This document shows, in pieces, positions 20,701 through 28,387 of a DNA stretch of 64,000 nucleotides (position 1 is its first letter; each line of letters starts with the position of its first letter). This DNA comes from Planctomycetota bacterium (lineage in GTDB: Bacteria > Planctomycetota > Phycisphaerae > Phycisphaerales > Phycisphaeraceae): contig JAIOPN010000016.1 in the NCBI GenBank assembly GCA_021413865.1, forward strand, positions 124,001 to 188,000, read 5' to 3'. Under the pieces are notes generated by a model. It saw only the letters and a program-made list of their open reading frames with translations, was not told the origin of the DNA and ran no database searches. The translations under genes were made by a program, and so were the position numbers.

Positions 20701-23579
20701 CGCAGAACCGGCGCGGGCAGTCGGCGCTCTGGGGGCAGTCGATCTCGGGTGATCTGCCGATCGTGCTCATGCTATTGGCGGGGTCGGAGCACATGGACGT
20801 GGTCCGCCACCTGCTGCAGGCGCACGCGTACTGGCGCCACAGGGGGGTGCGGACGGATTTGATGATCCTGGTGGAGGACCACGAGGGGTACCGGCAGGGG
20901 CTGTTCGATCAGGTTGTGGGGCTGGTGACGGCGAGCACGGAGGGTGGGCTGATTGATAAGCCGGGGGGGGTGTTCATCCGGAACGCCGAGCAGGTCTCGG
21001 AGGCGGACCGGATGCTGATGCAGTCGGTGGCGCGGATCGTGCTGAGCGACCGTGGCGGGACGCTGGCGGAGCAGTCGCGGCGGTTCGTGCACTCGGAGCT
21101 GGCGCCCAAGGTGCTCAGGCCCTCCGCCCCCTCGCGTGCGCGGGCCGACGAGGGGACGGATTTGTTGCTGGAGCGCGACCTGAAGTACTTCAACGGGACG
21201 GGGGGGTTCACGGCGGACGGGAGGGAATACGTCATTTTGCTGGATCGCGGACGCACGACCCCCGCGCCCTGGAGCAACGTTCTGGCCAACGGGCTGTTCG
21301 GGACGGTCGTCAGCGAGTCGGGCGGGGCGTACACGTGGTTCGAGAATGCCCATGAATTCCGATTAACCCCGTGGCAGAACGACCCCGTCACCGACGCCTG
21401 CGGGGAGGCGCTCTACATCCGCGACGAAGCGACAGGCCGGTTCTGGTCGCCCACCCCGCTCCCCGCCCGCGGGGCGACGCCCTACGTCACGCGGCACGGC
21501 CTGGGGTACTCCGCCTTCGAGCACGAGGAGTGCGGCGTCCGCTCCGAGCTGTTTATCTACGTCGCCGTCGATGCCCCGGTGAAGTTCCTCGCCCTAACGC
21601 TCCGCAACACCACCGATGCCCCCATGCGCCTCTCGGTCACGGGGTACTGGGAATGGACGTTGGGGGAGATGCGCTCCAAGACGGCGATGCACGTTGTGAC
21701 GCGGCTGCACGGCCGGACCGGCGCGATCTTCGCCTCCTCCGCTTACAACCCGGAGTTCGCCAACCACGTCGCCTTCGTGCACAGCAGCCTGGCGGACCGC
21801 ACCTTCACCGCCGACCGTGCCGAGTTCCTGGGCCGCAACGGCTCGATGGCCAGCCCCGCCGCGATGCGCTACCAGCGCCTCTCCAACCGCACGGGCGCGA
21901 CCTTCGATCCCTGTGCGGCGCTGCATGCACCGATCGAGCTGGCGCCGGGCGAGGAGCGGCAGGTTGTTTTCATGATCGGCGCCGGGCGGTCGGAGCAGGA
22001 GGTCGAGGGGCTGCTCGACCGCTTCCGCGGCGTGGCCGGGGCGCGGCAGGCGCTCGAAGAGGTCTGGGCGCTGTGGCAGCGGATGCTCCGCGGCATGAAC
22101 GTGCAGACGCCCGATCCGGCGATCAATTTCCTGGCGAACCTCTGGCTGCCCTACCAGGTCATCGCCTGCCGCATCTGGGGCCGCAGCGGCTACTACCAGT
22201 CCGGCGGGGCGTTCGGTTTCCGTGACCAGTTGCAGGACACCATGGCCGTCATGCACCCCTGCCCGTGGCTGCTGCGTGACCAGATACTGGGTTCGGCGTC
22301 GAGGCAGTTCCGTGAGGGGGACGTGCAGCACTGGTGGCACCCGCCCACGGGCCGCGGCGTGCGCACCACCTGCTCGGACGACTACCTCTGGCTCCCCTAC
22401 GCCGCCGCGCGCTATGTCCTGGGCACCGGCGACACCGGCGTGCTGGATCAGAAAGTCCCGTTCCTCGAGGCACGCCAACTCAGGCCCGGTGAGGAGTCGT
22501 TCTACGACCTGCCCAGCGCGGCCGGTGAACAGGCCTCGCTCTACGAGCACTGCGTCCGCGCGATCAACCACGGCCTGCGCGTGGGGCCGCACGGCCTGCC
22601 GCTCATGGGCGGCGGCGACTGGAACGACGGCATGAACCGCGTCGGCAAGGAGGGCAGGGGGGAGAGCGTCTGGCTGGCCTTCTTCCTCTGCCGCATCCTC
22701 GACGAGTTCGCGCGCGTGGCCGCGCTCCGCAACGACCAGGCCATGGTCGAGCACTGCCGCCAGGCCGGCGCGACGATGAGGGAGAACATCGAGAAGCACG
22801 CGTGGGACGGCCATTGGTACAAACGCGCGTTCTTCGACGACGGCGCCGCGCTGGGCAGCGAGGAGAGCGACGAGTGCAAGATCGACTCCCTGCCGCAGAG
22901 CTGGGCGGTCATCAGCGGGGTGGGCAACCCCCATCGCGCCAAGGAAGCGATGCAGGCGGTTGATGAACGGCTGGTCCGCCGCGATCTTCAGCTCATCCAG
23001 CTCTTCGACCCGCCCTTCGACCACTCCAAGCTCGACCCGGGATACATCAAGGGGTACCAGCCGGGCGTGCGCGAGAACGGCGGCCAGTACACGCACGCCG
23101 CGGTCTGGGTCGCCATCGCCAGGGGTGAGATGCACGACGCGGAGAAGCTGTGGGAATACCTCACACTGCTGAACCCGATCCACCACGCGGCCACGCCGCA
23201 GCAGGTCGTGAAATATCAGGTTGAGCCGTATGTCGTCGCCGCCGACATCTACACCACGCCCTCGCACGCCGGGCAGGGGGGCTGGACGTGGTACACCGGT
23301 TCGGCGGGCTGGATGTACCGCCTGATCACGGAGTCGTTGCTCGGCGTGAAGGTCCAGGGCGACCGCCTCAGCCTCGCCCCCGTGCTGCCCACCGGGTGGA
23401 CCTCCTACTCGGTGTCGTACCGCTTCCACGACACGCCCTACGAGATCAGCGTCAAGGTGGTGGGACCTGAAACGTGGGTCACGCGGAAGATGACGGTGGA
23501 CGGCGTCGAGCAGGCCGACGGCGTCGTTCACCTGGTCAATGATGAGGCGACCCACCGCGTGGCGGTGGAGGTGGGGTAA
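14757..23579 (+). CDS. ndvB: Cyclic beta-glucan synthase (GT84-GH94, NdvB/ChvB type)
   Basis: 2940 residues, the usual size of cyclic beta-1,2-glucan synthases. The GT84 domain lies at about 510-830, with the DAD motif (Asp640, Asp642), Glu773-Asp774 and WVRGDWQ near 789, which match the catalytic and substrate sites described for Brucella Cgs. Hydrophobic segments at about 420-500 and 830-1000 anchor it in the inner membrane. A glycoamylase-like domain starts near FLYDPQRKLFSIGYQIDHRR (about 1363). The C-terminal GH94 phosphorylase-like domains carry GGDWNDGMN (Asp2621, Asp2624), expected to control chain length. The product is a periplasmic cyclic glucan used in osmoadaptation or envelope functions. 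An SD-like GAGGTGG precedes the ATG. The linkage (1,2 versus another) is inferred from the family. Confidence 0.93.
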   Translation: MAQNSLLAMARSKWRGWSARVAPPRLSLDEMPPTPEILSADQLARHAVAVAAGHVLDPSPVGPNRFLHRLKENALAIAQTHALIAAAVADGQRIAPAAEWLLDNYYLIEEHIQLARRHLPKGYSRQLPRLRQGPFKGLPRVYAIAMELITHSDGRVDPDNLNRFVTSYQMTTTLGLGELWAVPIMLRLGLIDNLRVATERTAARRKDQDAAEKWAARFIELSKTKPKAMVVALGDLVRSNPPMTRPFLATLATRLQGQHASLGLVLQWAEQELADRGQTIEQLLQIESQDQSGDRATVGNSITGLRTLDTIDWRNFVESQSITEAWLRRDPLGIYAGMDFHTRDRYRHVVEAIAKRSEVPEVEIAKEAILLSKTSRSQPGADPLESHVGYYLVDRGRPVLEAKVGYAPSLSERLGRMSTLAYGLLYAAGAAAVTLLLTWVVLASVSGPAPAWSLVVLSVLAVFVAAQPALLVVNWIVTLLVRPVALPRLDFEAGVPDEFRTVVAVPGMLASPSVAGDLADEMEVRYLANRDRNLLFVLLTDFTDAPAQAVPGDEDLVAVVKEKFDGLNRKYANGDGDRFFLLHRPRLWNPSEGVWMGYERKRGKLEQFNALLMTGESKAFSHTVGDAARLRGVRYVITLDADTKLPPQASWKMVGAMAHPLNRPVVDVETRRVIRGHGILQPRVSIALSGAERSRYSRLFSADAGIDPYTREVSDVYHDLFSQASFIGKGIYDVAAVEACLGGRFPDNTILSHDLIEGCYARCGFVSDVELMEDSPARYTADMDRRHRWVRGDWQIMSWLMRRVPTGDGGREANPLGGLSRWKIFDNLRRSLAPAAVLALWLHAWLFVPGANGVVLAILYLLVLPRVARGFSAVFAKPPDASWHAHLAWTLHKQWAPLAQFALSVLFLPYEAVVYIDAVARVMWRRYVSGKHLLEWRVSALAENSARTDLPGLYRAMWSGVAIGAAAIVGVLLWNPGVWFTALPLAVAWVASPIAAWWLSRPRTIKHLEFSGERLVFVGRLARRTWRFFEVYAGPRTNWLAPDNMQEVPHERLAERTSPTNIGLGLLANLTAYDMGYIGLADLTERTEKAFATMLELERYRGHFLNWYDTQTCKALPGRYVSMVDSGNLAGFLNTLTRGLDELQGTPILPPRWLGGLTDTAHVLHEEVLRAKDQKPSTEAAKQLAAAEEALDQFLTAAAVLPPTRYARQALLDRLIAVTAGLRASVTAADAEVRWWAEALHKTAAGLVEQLAYFLPWPAATEAQLQLLGQVLVELNTDAAEAAALLELLRRVPRLDELAEFHERFGPALESARRDLARSKVANADSLAQWLGRVCEGLDRVGERAARQTDALLALRQRCDELAQMDFGFLYDPQRKLFSIGYQIDHRRLDPNHYDLLASEARLGSYVAVARAQVPVEHWFMLNRMLTPVDGGTTLVSWSGSMFEYLMPLLVMPDYPGTLLDIACGAAVDAQIEYGRASHVPWGISESCCALVDAQSTYQYRPFGVPALGLKRGLGADLVVAPYATAMALMVRPKEAYDNLRRMADDGWIGAYGLYEAIDYTPARLPTGQKNVVIRTFMSHHSGMTLLSLARVMLGGPMQRRFMADPEFRANQLLLHERVPAPGLTSAIRAPGSDIATSPADQGVPMRVFTSPHTPAPAVGLLSNGRYHVMLSNAGGGSSRWHDTSLTRWREDATKDDWGFFCYLRDADTGRTWATTYQPTARTAEKYEAIFVQGRVEYRVIDDNIEAYTRVSVSPEDDVEVRHVTLTNLGDRPRSIEVTSYGEVVLTTAAADTAHRVFSNLLVETHVMQKESAILCTRRPRAADEVSPWMFHALVSSGPASDPATGATAASFETDRGRFIGRGRTVRNPRAMEVRGPLAGVHGPALDPIVAIRRTFKLKPGESVEINLVLGIAPTREAATGLLEKYRDRQLALRVFETAWTHSQVLMEHLGATEVDAQLFNRLAGSLIFAGSALRASPALVAQNRRGQSALWGQSISGDLPIVLMLLAGSEHMDVVRHLLQAHAYWRHRGVRTDLMILVEDHEGYRQGLFDQVVGLVTASTEGGLIDKPGGVFIRNAEQVSEADRMLMQSVARIVLSDRGGTLAEQSRRFVHSELAPKVLRPSAPSRARADEGTDLLLERDLKYFNGTGGFTADGREYVILLDRGRTTPAPWSNVLANGLFGTVVSESGGAYTWFENAHEFRLTPWQNDPVTDACGEALYIRDEATGRFWSPTPLPARGATPYVTRHGLGYSAFEHEECGVRSELFIYVAVDAPVKFLALTLRNTTDAPMRLSVTGYWEWTLGEMRSKTAMHVVTRLHGRTGAIFASSAYNPEFANHVAFVHSSLADRTFTADRAEFLGRNGSMASPAAMRYQRLSNRTGATFDPCAALHAPIELAPGEERQVVFMIGAGRSEQEVEGLLDRFRGVAGARQALEEVWALWQRMLRGMNVQTPDPAINFLANLWLPYQVIACRIWGRSGYYQSGGAFGFRDQLQDTMAVMHPCPWLLRDQILGSASRQFREGDVQHWWHPPTGRGVRTTCSDDYLWLPYAAARYVLGTGDTGVLDQKVPFLEARQLRPGEESFYDLPSAAGEQASLYEHCVRAINHGLRVGPHGLPLMGGGDWNDGMNRVGKEGRGESVWLAFFLCRILDEFARVAALRNDQAMVEHCRQAGATMRENIEKHAWDGHWYKRAFFDDGAALGSEESDECKIDSLPQSWAVISGVGNPHRAKEAMQAVDERLVRRDLQLIQLFDPPFDHSKLDPGYIKGYQPGVRENGGQYTHAAVWVAIARGEMHDAEKLWEYLTLLNPIHHAATPQQVVKYQVEPYVVAADIYTTPSHAGQGGWTWYTGSAGWMYRLITESLLGVKVQGDRLSLAPVLPTGWTSYSVSYRFHDTPYEISVKVVGPETWVTRKMTVDGVEQADGVVHLVNDEATHRVAVEVG

Positions 23580-23582
23580 GCG

Positions 23583-23713
23583 GGTGGTGCCCGAGTTTGA
23601 AACGGGTGGCTGGGGCTAAGGTCTTCCGCAGCCCCGGCGCTGGGCTCACGAAGAGCCGGGGCATCGAAGACTCTGCCCCAGCCACCCGAAATGTTTCAAA
23701 CCAGGACACCACC
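23583..23713. repeat. Large imperfect palindrome (hairpin repeat type A)
   Basis: GGGTGGCTGGGG (23604-23615) pairs exactly with CCCCAGCCACCC (23676-23687). The outer sequences GGTGGTGCCCGAGTTTGAAAC and GTTTCAAACCAGGACACCACC extend the arms with mismatches. It could terminate the glucan synthase transcript, but its size (131 bp) and lack of a T-run fit a non-autonomous palindromic repeat better. Confidence 0.7.
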
Positions 23714-23741
23714 GGCGAGCGTGGGGCATCGAAATTCCATC

Positions 23742-23768
23742 TTGATTTGTGCGGCAACGAGGTATAAT
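23742..23768 (+). promoter_or_regulatory. Promoter-like sequence upstream of the Cys-rich secreted protein
   Basis: TTGATT at 23742-23747 and a perfect TATAAT at 23763-23768, separated by 15 nt (slightly short), lie 27 bp upstream of the ATG at 23796. The position fits a sigma-70-type promoter with a short leader. Confidence 0.5.
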
Positions 23769-23795
23769 GCCGATGTTCACCGTGGGCATATCCTC

Positions 23796-24251
23796 ATGCG
23801 ACTCCGCCACGTCATCACCTGGTTTCTCACGCTGCTCATAACGGCGACCCCGTTGTGGGCCTCCTGTGAGGAAATGATGGTGTCGGCGTCCATGTCGAAC
23901 ACGCGGGGCGGGGGGATGCGCTGCTGCATGAACTCCGACGACGAGTCGGATTTCCCGCGTGCCGGGCGTGTTTCCATTGTGGGCTCGCGCGGGGTGGTCG
24001 GGCGGGCGGATGAGGCCGTGCAGTCCGTGCCCGTCGCCACCGAATTGTGCCTCTGCGACAACTCGAAGCTCACCACCAAGTCCGAACAGGTTGACGCCCA
24101 CGCCAAGACCTCCAAGTGTGCCATCGCTGTCACGCTCCCTGATGTTCCGCGGCTCGCGAAGCTCGGCGTGACCGTCAGCCCGATCGATTCCTGCTCCATC
24201 CCGCCCCCGCGATCCTCTCTGCTCTCCCTCTCCTGCCTCCTGACCATCTAA
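23796..24251 (+). CDS. Small secreted Cys-containing protein, unknown function
   Basis: 151 residues from ATG at 23796 (MRLRHVITWFLTLLITATPL), with a signal peptide cleaved near ATPLWA. The mature part has seven Cys (SCEEM, MRCCMNS, ELCLCDNS, SKCAIA, DSCSIP) and an acidic stretch DDESD. The Cys pairs suggest disulfides or metal binding. No family recognised. A promoter-like element lies just upstream, and the next gene is another Cys-rich secreted peptide, so the two may belong together. Confidence 0.55.
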   Translation: MRLRHVITWFLTLLITATPLWASCEEMMVSASMSNTRGGGMRCCMNSDDESDFPRAGRVSIVGSRGVVGRADEAVQSVPVATELCLCDNSKLTTKSEQVDAHAKTSKCAIAVTLPDVPRLAKLGVTVSPIDSCSIPPPRSSLLSLSCLLTI

Positions 24252-24370
24252 ACGAACGCGACGTAACCCCGTCTGCTCCGTGAGTGCGCCGGCGCCGACG
24301 GGTGTGCTGTCACATGTGCGTGCGTTTTGGATGGACTTTTTTCGATAGCACCTATTTTCAGGAGACCTCC

Positions 24371-24544
24371 ATGATCCGTCACTGGATGAAATGTCACGCC
24401 CGTCGCCTCAGGGCGTGCGTGGTCGTGACAAGCCTCATGCTGGCGAGTTTCGCCGGCGCTTCCTTCTCGCGTGCGTCCGATGGCGGCGGTCGCCTCAGCG
24501 GTTGCTGCGGTACGGAGTGTTGCGACGCGTCGTGTTGCGCCTGA
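24371..24544 (+). CDS. Secreted 57-residue peptide with Cys-rich C-terminus
   Basis: Starts MIRHWMKCHARRLRACVVVT, with an SD AGGAG at 24360-24364 and a probable signal peptide to about SFAGASFSRA. It ends GGGRLSGCCGTECCDASCCA, with seven Cys in the last 14 residues. A strong terminator hairpin follows at 24581. The layout (leader, Gly spacer, dense Cys) could be a metal-binding peptide or a modified-peptide precursor; neither is proven. No maturation enzyme gene is nearby. Confidence 0.55.
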   Translation: MIRHWMKCHARRLRACVVVTSLMLASFAGASFSRASDGGGRLSGCCGTECCDASCCA

Positions 24545-24580
24545 TCCCGGGCAGTAGTTCCCCCGGAGATCGTGTTGTGG

Positions 24581-24615
24581 CGCCCGGGCTTTAGTGCGAG
24601 GCCCGGGCGTTTTTA
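24581..24615 (+). terminator. Rho-independent terminator
   Basis: CGCCCGGGC and GCCCGGGCG form a 9-bp stem (with CT/AG extensions) around TTTAGTGCGA and are followed by TTTTTATTT. It lies 36 bp after the Cys-rich peptide stop. The rest of the gap to 24907 (about 290 bp) holds nothing I can recognise. Confidence 0.85.
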
Positions 24616-24907
24616 TTTAAGCCCTGCCCATAACTCAAATCCATTTTTGCCACGATTTACCGGTGAATCCGCCGGTGTGGCGGGTCGGACGCCCTTGAAC
24701 ACCTGTCGGGAGCGGGGTTTGCGGAGTTGAACAGCGGATTTCAAGCCTATCGCCCTCGGCGCGCCGATACTCAACAGGCCGCCGGATCGTGGGCCTGGTG
24801 AACGGTTTGGGGTTGTTCCCGGCGGAGAAGTGCGTGAGGAATGGCCGATTTCTTTGACTTACACGTTGACGACCGAATAATCATTGTGTCCTCAGTGTGA
24901 GAATCAC

Positions 24908-25345
24908 ATGCCAACCGACGCAAGCAATGCCCCGACCGCCGTGCACCGCACCCCGACCCCCGGGAAGCGTTATTTCACGGTCACCGACGCCAACCGCGCC
25001 CTGACCTACGTCTCGCGGATCGTCGAGGACCTGGCCCCGTGCTACGTCCGCGTGCTGGAATTGCGTCACCGCCTGGAACAGCCCGCCGCCGGCGACAACC
25101 GCGAGCAGGTCGAGGCCGAGTACGACCGCGAGATGGACCACCTGAGCGATCTGGTGGACGAACTCCAGCAGGTCGGCGTGGAGATCAAGGACCTTGAACG
25201 CTGCCTAGTTGATTTCCCCGCCGTCTTCCAAGGCCGGGAGATCTACCTCTGCTGGCACCGGGGCGAGACGAATGTCTCCCATTGGCACGAGGTGGACGCC
25301 GGGTTCGCCAGCCGCCAGGACGTGGCGGTGCTCCAGACCGCCTGA
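24908..25345 (+). CDS. DUF2203 family protein
   Basis: 145 residues from ATG at 24908; a TTG 24 bp upstream is an unlikely alternative. YFTVTDANRALTYVSRIVED begins the domain, followed by an alpha-helical hairpin (EAEYDREMDHLSDLVDELQQ), then VGVEIKDLERCLVDFPAVFQ and GREIYLCWHRGETNVSHWHE, the conserved DUF2203 signature. Function unknown; members are small, cytosolic and widespread in planctomycetes, Firmicutes and Deinococci. A terminator follows, so it is transcribed separately from metF. Confidence 0.9.
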   Translation: MPTDASNAPTAVHRTPTPGKRYFTVTDANRALTYVSRIVEDLAPCYVRVLELRHRLEQPAAGDNREQVEAEYDREMDHLSDLVDELQQVGVEIKDLERCLVDFPAVFQGREIYLCWHRGETNVSHWHEVDAGFASRQDVAVLQTA

Positions 25346-25372
25346 TCCCTTTTCCCCAGCAACTGCACACCG

Positions 25373-25408
25373 CCGGGTCTTCGGGCAACCGAGGGCCCGG
25401 TTTTTTTA
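25373..25408 (+). terminator. Rho-independent terminator
   Basis: The stem CCGGG / CCCGG with inner TCGG / CCGA pairing is followed by seven T. It is placed 28 bp after the DUF2203 stop. Confidence 0.8.
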
Positions 25409-25547
25409 CGGGCCGGGCCAATTGGACTAACCACTGCCGCAAGTTCATCAGGTTTGTGTCCGTAAAAGCCGATCTTTGCCCTACAATGACCGGTCAGTCG
25501 CGCGGGTCGCCCGCGGCGCTGCGTTGTTTCCAAGAGATGGGTCCGCC

Positions 25548-26465
25548 ATGCACATCCACGACATCTTCGCCCGCTTCAGCACGACCTTCTCCTTCGAGTT
25601 CTTTCCCCCCAAGACCCCCGAGGGGGCCAACGACCTCTTCGAGAACATCGCGCAGCTCGAAGCGCTGCGCCCGGCCTTCGTCAGCGTGACCTACGGCGCC
25701 GGCGGCACCACCCGCGAGGTCACCCACGACCTGGTCGTCCGCATCAAGACCACCACCTCCCTCGACCCCATCCCGCACCTCACCTGCGTCTGCCACCAGG
25801 AAAACGAGATCGGCGACATCCTCGAACGCTACGCCCGCGCCAACGTGAGCAACATCCTGGCCCTGGGCGGCGACCCGCCCAAGAACATGGCCAACTACGA
25901 CCGCGCCAAGGACGCCTTCAAGCACGCCGCCGACCTGGTGGCGTTTATCCGCAAGTTCAACGCCAGCGGCGCGCACCCCGACAAGCGCGGGTTCGGGATC
26001 GGCGTCGCCGGTTTCCCCGAGGGGCACCCCGCCACGCCCAACCGATTGCTGGAGATGGACCACCTCAAGGCCAAGGTGGACGCCGGCGCGGACTACATCT
26101 GCACGCAGCTCTTCTTCGACAACCGCGACTTCTACGACTTCCGCGAGCGCTGCGACCTGGCGGGCGTGCGCGTCCCGATCATCGCGGGCATCATGCCTAT
26201 CACGTCGGCGCCGGGGATGAGGCGGATGGCGGAGCTGGCGGGCGGGGCGAGGTTTCCCGCGGCGCTGCTGCGCTCGGTGGCGCGCTGCGGCGACGACGCC
26301 GACGCCGTGAAACGCGTGGGCGTGCACTGGGCGACCGAGCAGTGCCGCGCCCTGCTCGACCACCACGTGCGCGGCATCCACTTCTACACGCTCAACAAGT
26401 CCGACGCGACGCGGAACATCTACCAGAGCCTGGGCCTGCGCGACAGCACGAGCGTGCTGCGGTAA
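25548..26465 (+). CDS. metF: 5,10-Methylenetetrahydrofolate reductase
   Basis: 305 residues (E. coli MetF 296). FSFEFFPPKTPEGANDLFEN is the N-terminal family signature, with FVSVTYGAGGTTRE, then SNILALGGDPPKN and DYICTQLFFDN lining the FAD/folate barrel. It reduces methylene-THF to methyl-THF for methionine synthesis in the cytoplasm. The start at 25548 is chosen because the upstream in-frame stretch (from 25476) is not homologous. There is no visible riboswitch in the 140 bp between the terminator and the start. Confidence 0.95.
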   Translation: MHIHDIFARFSTTFSFEFFPPKTPEGANDLFENIAQLEALRPAFVSVTYGAGGTTREVTHDLVVRIKTTTSLDPIPHLTCVCHQENEIGDILERYARANVSNILALGGDPPKNMANYDRAKDAFKHAADLVAFIRKFNASGAHPDKRGFGIGVAGFPEGHPATPNRLLEMDHLKAKVDAGADYICTQLFFDNRDFYDFRERCDLAGVRVPIIAGIMPITSAPGMRRMAELAGGARFPAALLRSVARCGDDADAVKRVGVHWATEQCRALLDHHVRGIHFYTLNKSDATRNIYQSLGLRDSTSVLR

Positions 26466-26583
26466 CCAGACTCGTCGCCGCTCCCGGGTTGCTTATCTCC
26501 TTCCCCAAGCATAACTTTGATCGTGGCCGGGCGCGACGGCGTCGGCCCGATCACGGTCCCTGCTCCGCGCGGGAGGCGATGAG

Positions 26584-28326
26584 ATGAGCGACAAGTCGGC
26601 CGAACTCAAGCTCTGGGGCGCCGTTCTACTTAAGAACAAGCTGATCCCCGAGGCCAAGTGGACGGAGTTTGTCTCGGCCTATCGGAAGATGGAGGGAAGC
26701 CCGGACATCGGCGACGTGATGCTCCGCAAGGAGTTCCTCACCTCCAAGATTATCGACGTGGTGGGCCGGAAGGTCGAAGAGGTTCTGTCCAAGCAGCGCG
26801 CCGCCGGCGGGGCAGCGCCCGCCGCGCCGCCGCCCAAGCCCGCGGCCGCGCCGGCTCCGCACGCCGCAGCGCCGTCGAAACCCGCCCCGCCCGCAAAGCC
26901 GCCCGCCGCGCCGGCCGAGAGCGGCGCCATTGAGGTCATGGGCCGCGGCGGGGACGCGTCCGCCTGGAAGCCCAGTGACGCCGAGTGGGTCGAGGCGACA
27001 CAGGAGCACGGCCCCGCGGCCGCAGCGGTCGCCGACGACGCGGTGCGCATCGACCTGGACGAGAGCGTCGATGCCGCTACATCCAAGATCATCAAAGACG
27101 ACCGCCCCGTGATCGTGCCCGGCAAGCCCACGGCATCGTTCGTCGCCGGCGCAGCGCCCACCGCCGCCGCGCCGCCGCCCGCCTCCACCGTCAAGGCCGG
27201 CGGGAGCGTCGAGGCGCCGACGGTTTCCGACGACCCCGAGGAACGCATCACCAGCCCGGTCGCCCCCAACGACATGGACGCCGAGGCGTTCGCCCTCCTC
27301 AAGATCGCCGTCGAGAAGGGCGCCAGCGACCTGCACCTGGCGTCGGGTTCAGCGCCGTTCATGCGCCTCAACGGGGCGCTCACGTTCATGAAGGATGAAA
27401 ACGACAGGCTCTCCCCGCAGCGCGCCCTGCGCATGGTGCTGGGCTTCATGGACGACGAGCAGCAGCAGCGCTACCTCCGCCACCACGACCTGGACTTTTC
27501 CTACGAGCACCCGGAGCTTGGCCGTAGCCGTGTCAACGCGCTGGAGCAGTTCCGCGGTCCCGACATTATTTTCCGCATCATCCCGCGTCGCGTGCCGACG
27601 CTGAAAGAGCTTGGCCTGCCCGAGTCGCTGGCGAAGTTCACCGAGTGGCACCAGGGGCTGGTGCTGGTGACCGGCCCGGCGGGCTGCGGCAAGTCCACCA
27701 CCGCCGCGGCGCTGATCAACCTCGTCAACCAGGGCCGCAAGGACCACATCATCACCGTCGAGGACCCCGTCGAGTTCATCCACAAGTCCGCCGGCTGCAA
27801 CGTCACCCAGCGGCAGGTCCCCAACCACACCGCCTCCTTCGCCGCCGCGCTCAAGGGGGCGCTGCGTGAAGACCCGGACGTGATCATGATCGGCGAGATG
27901 CGCGACCTGGAGACCGTGGCGCTGGCCATCCGCGCCGCGGAAACCGGCCACCTAGTCATCGGCACCCTCCAGACCAAGTCCGCCGCGCGCACCATCGACC
28001 GCGTGGTGGACGTCTTCCCCTCCGATCAGCAGGCGCAGATCCGCACCATGCTCTCCGAGTCGCTGCGCGGGATTATTTCCCAGCAGCTCATCCCCCGCGC
28101 CGACGGCAAGGGCCGCGTCGCCTCCCTCGAGGTGCTCCACGTCAACACCGCCGTCTCCAACCTCATCCGCGACAGCAAGACCTTCCAGCTCCCGTCGCTG
28201 ATGCAGACCGGCCGGAAGATCGGCCAGCGGCTGATGGACGACTCGCTGCAGGACCTGATCGAGAGCAACACCATCACCAAGGAAGAGGCCCGCAAGGCCG
28301 CGGAAAATCCCAAGCGGTTCCTTTGA
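26584..28326 (+). CDS. pilT: PilT-family ATPase with N-terminal extension and altered His box
   Basis: 580 residues, about 220 longer than a normal PilT. Residues 1-75 form a small helical domain (LLKNKLIPEAKWTEFVSAYR), then a Pro/Ala linker to about 230, then the PilT core beginning DMDAEAFALLKIAVEKGASD. Walker A is GPAGCGKST (364-372, Lys370); the Asp box/Walker B region is VIMIGEMRDLETVALAI. The His box, normally HTNSA, is QTKSA (Gln463). It is probably a PilT/PilU-like retraction partner of type IV pili or a regulatory paralogue. An SD GGAGGCG precedes the ATG. The canonical copy is at 29169. Confidence 0.85.
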   Translation: MSDKSAELKLWGAVLLKNKLIPEAKWTEFVSAYRKMEGSPDIGDVMLRKEFLTSKIIDVVGRKVEEVLSKQRAAGGAAPAAPPPKPAAAPAPHAAAPSKPAPPAKPPAAPAESGAIEVMGRGGDASAWKPSDAEWVEATQEHGPAAAAVADDAVRIDLDESVDAATSKIIKDDRPVIVPGKPTASFVAGAAPTAAAPPPASTVKAGGSVEAPTVSDDPEERITSPVAPNDMDAEAFALLKIAVEKGASDLHLASGSAPFMRLNGALTFMKDENDRLSPQRALRMVLGFMDDEQQQRYLRHHDLDFSYEHPELGRSRVNALEQFRGPDIIFRIIPRRVPTLKELGLPESLAKFTEWHQGLVLVTGPAGCGKSTTAAALINLVNQGRKDHIITVEDPVEFIHKSAGCNVTQRQVPNHTASFAAALKGALREDPDVIMIGEMRDLETVALAIRAAETGHLVIGTLQTKSAARTIDRVVDVFPSDQQAQIRTMLSESLRGIISQQLIPRADGKGRVASLEVLHVNTAVSNLIRDSKTFQLPSLMQTGRKIGQRLMDDSLQDLIESNTITKEEARKAAENPKRFL

Positions 28327-28387
28327 CGCATCTTCATCCCGCGTTACGGCGTTAGATCGAATCTTGATTGCAGACATGGAGCTGCTG

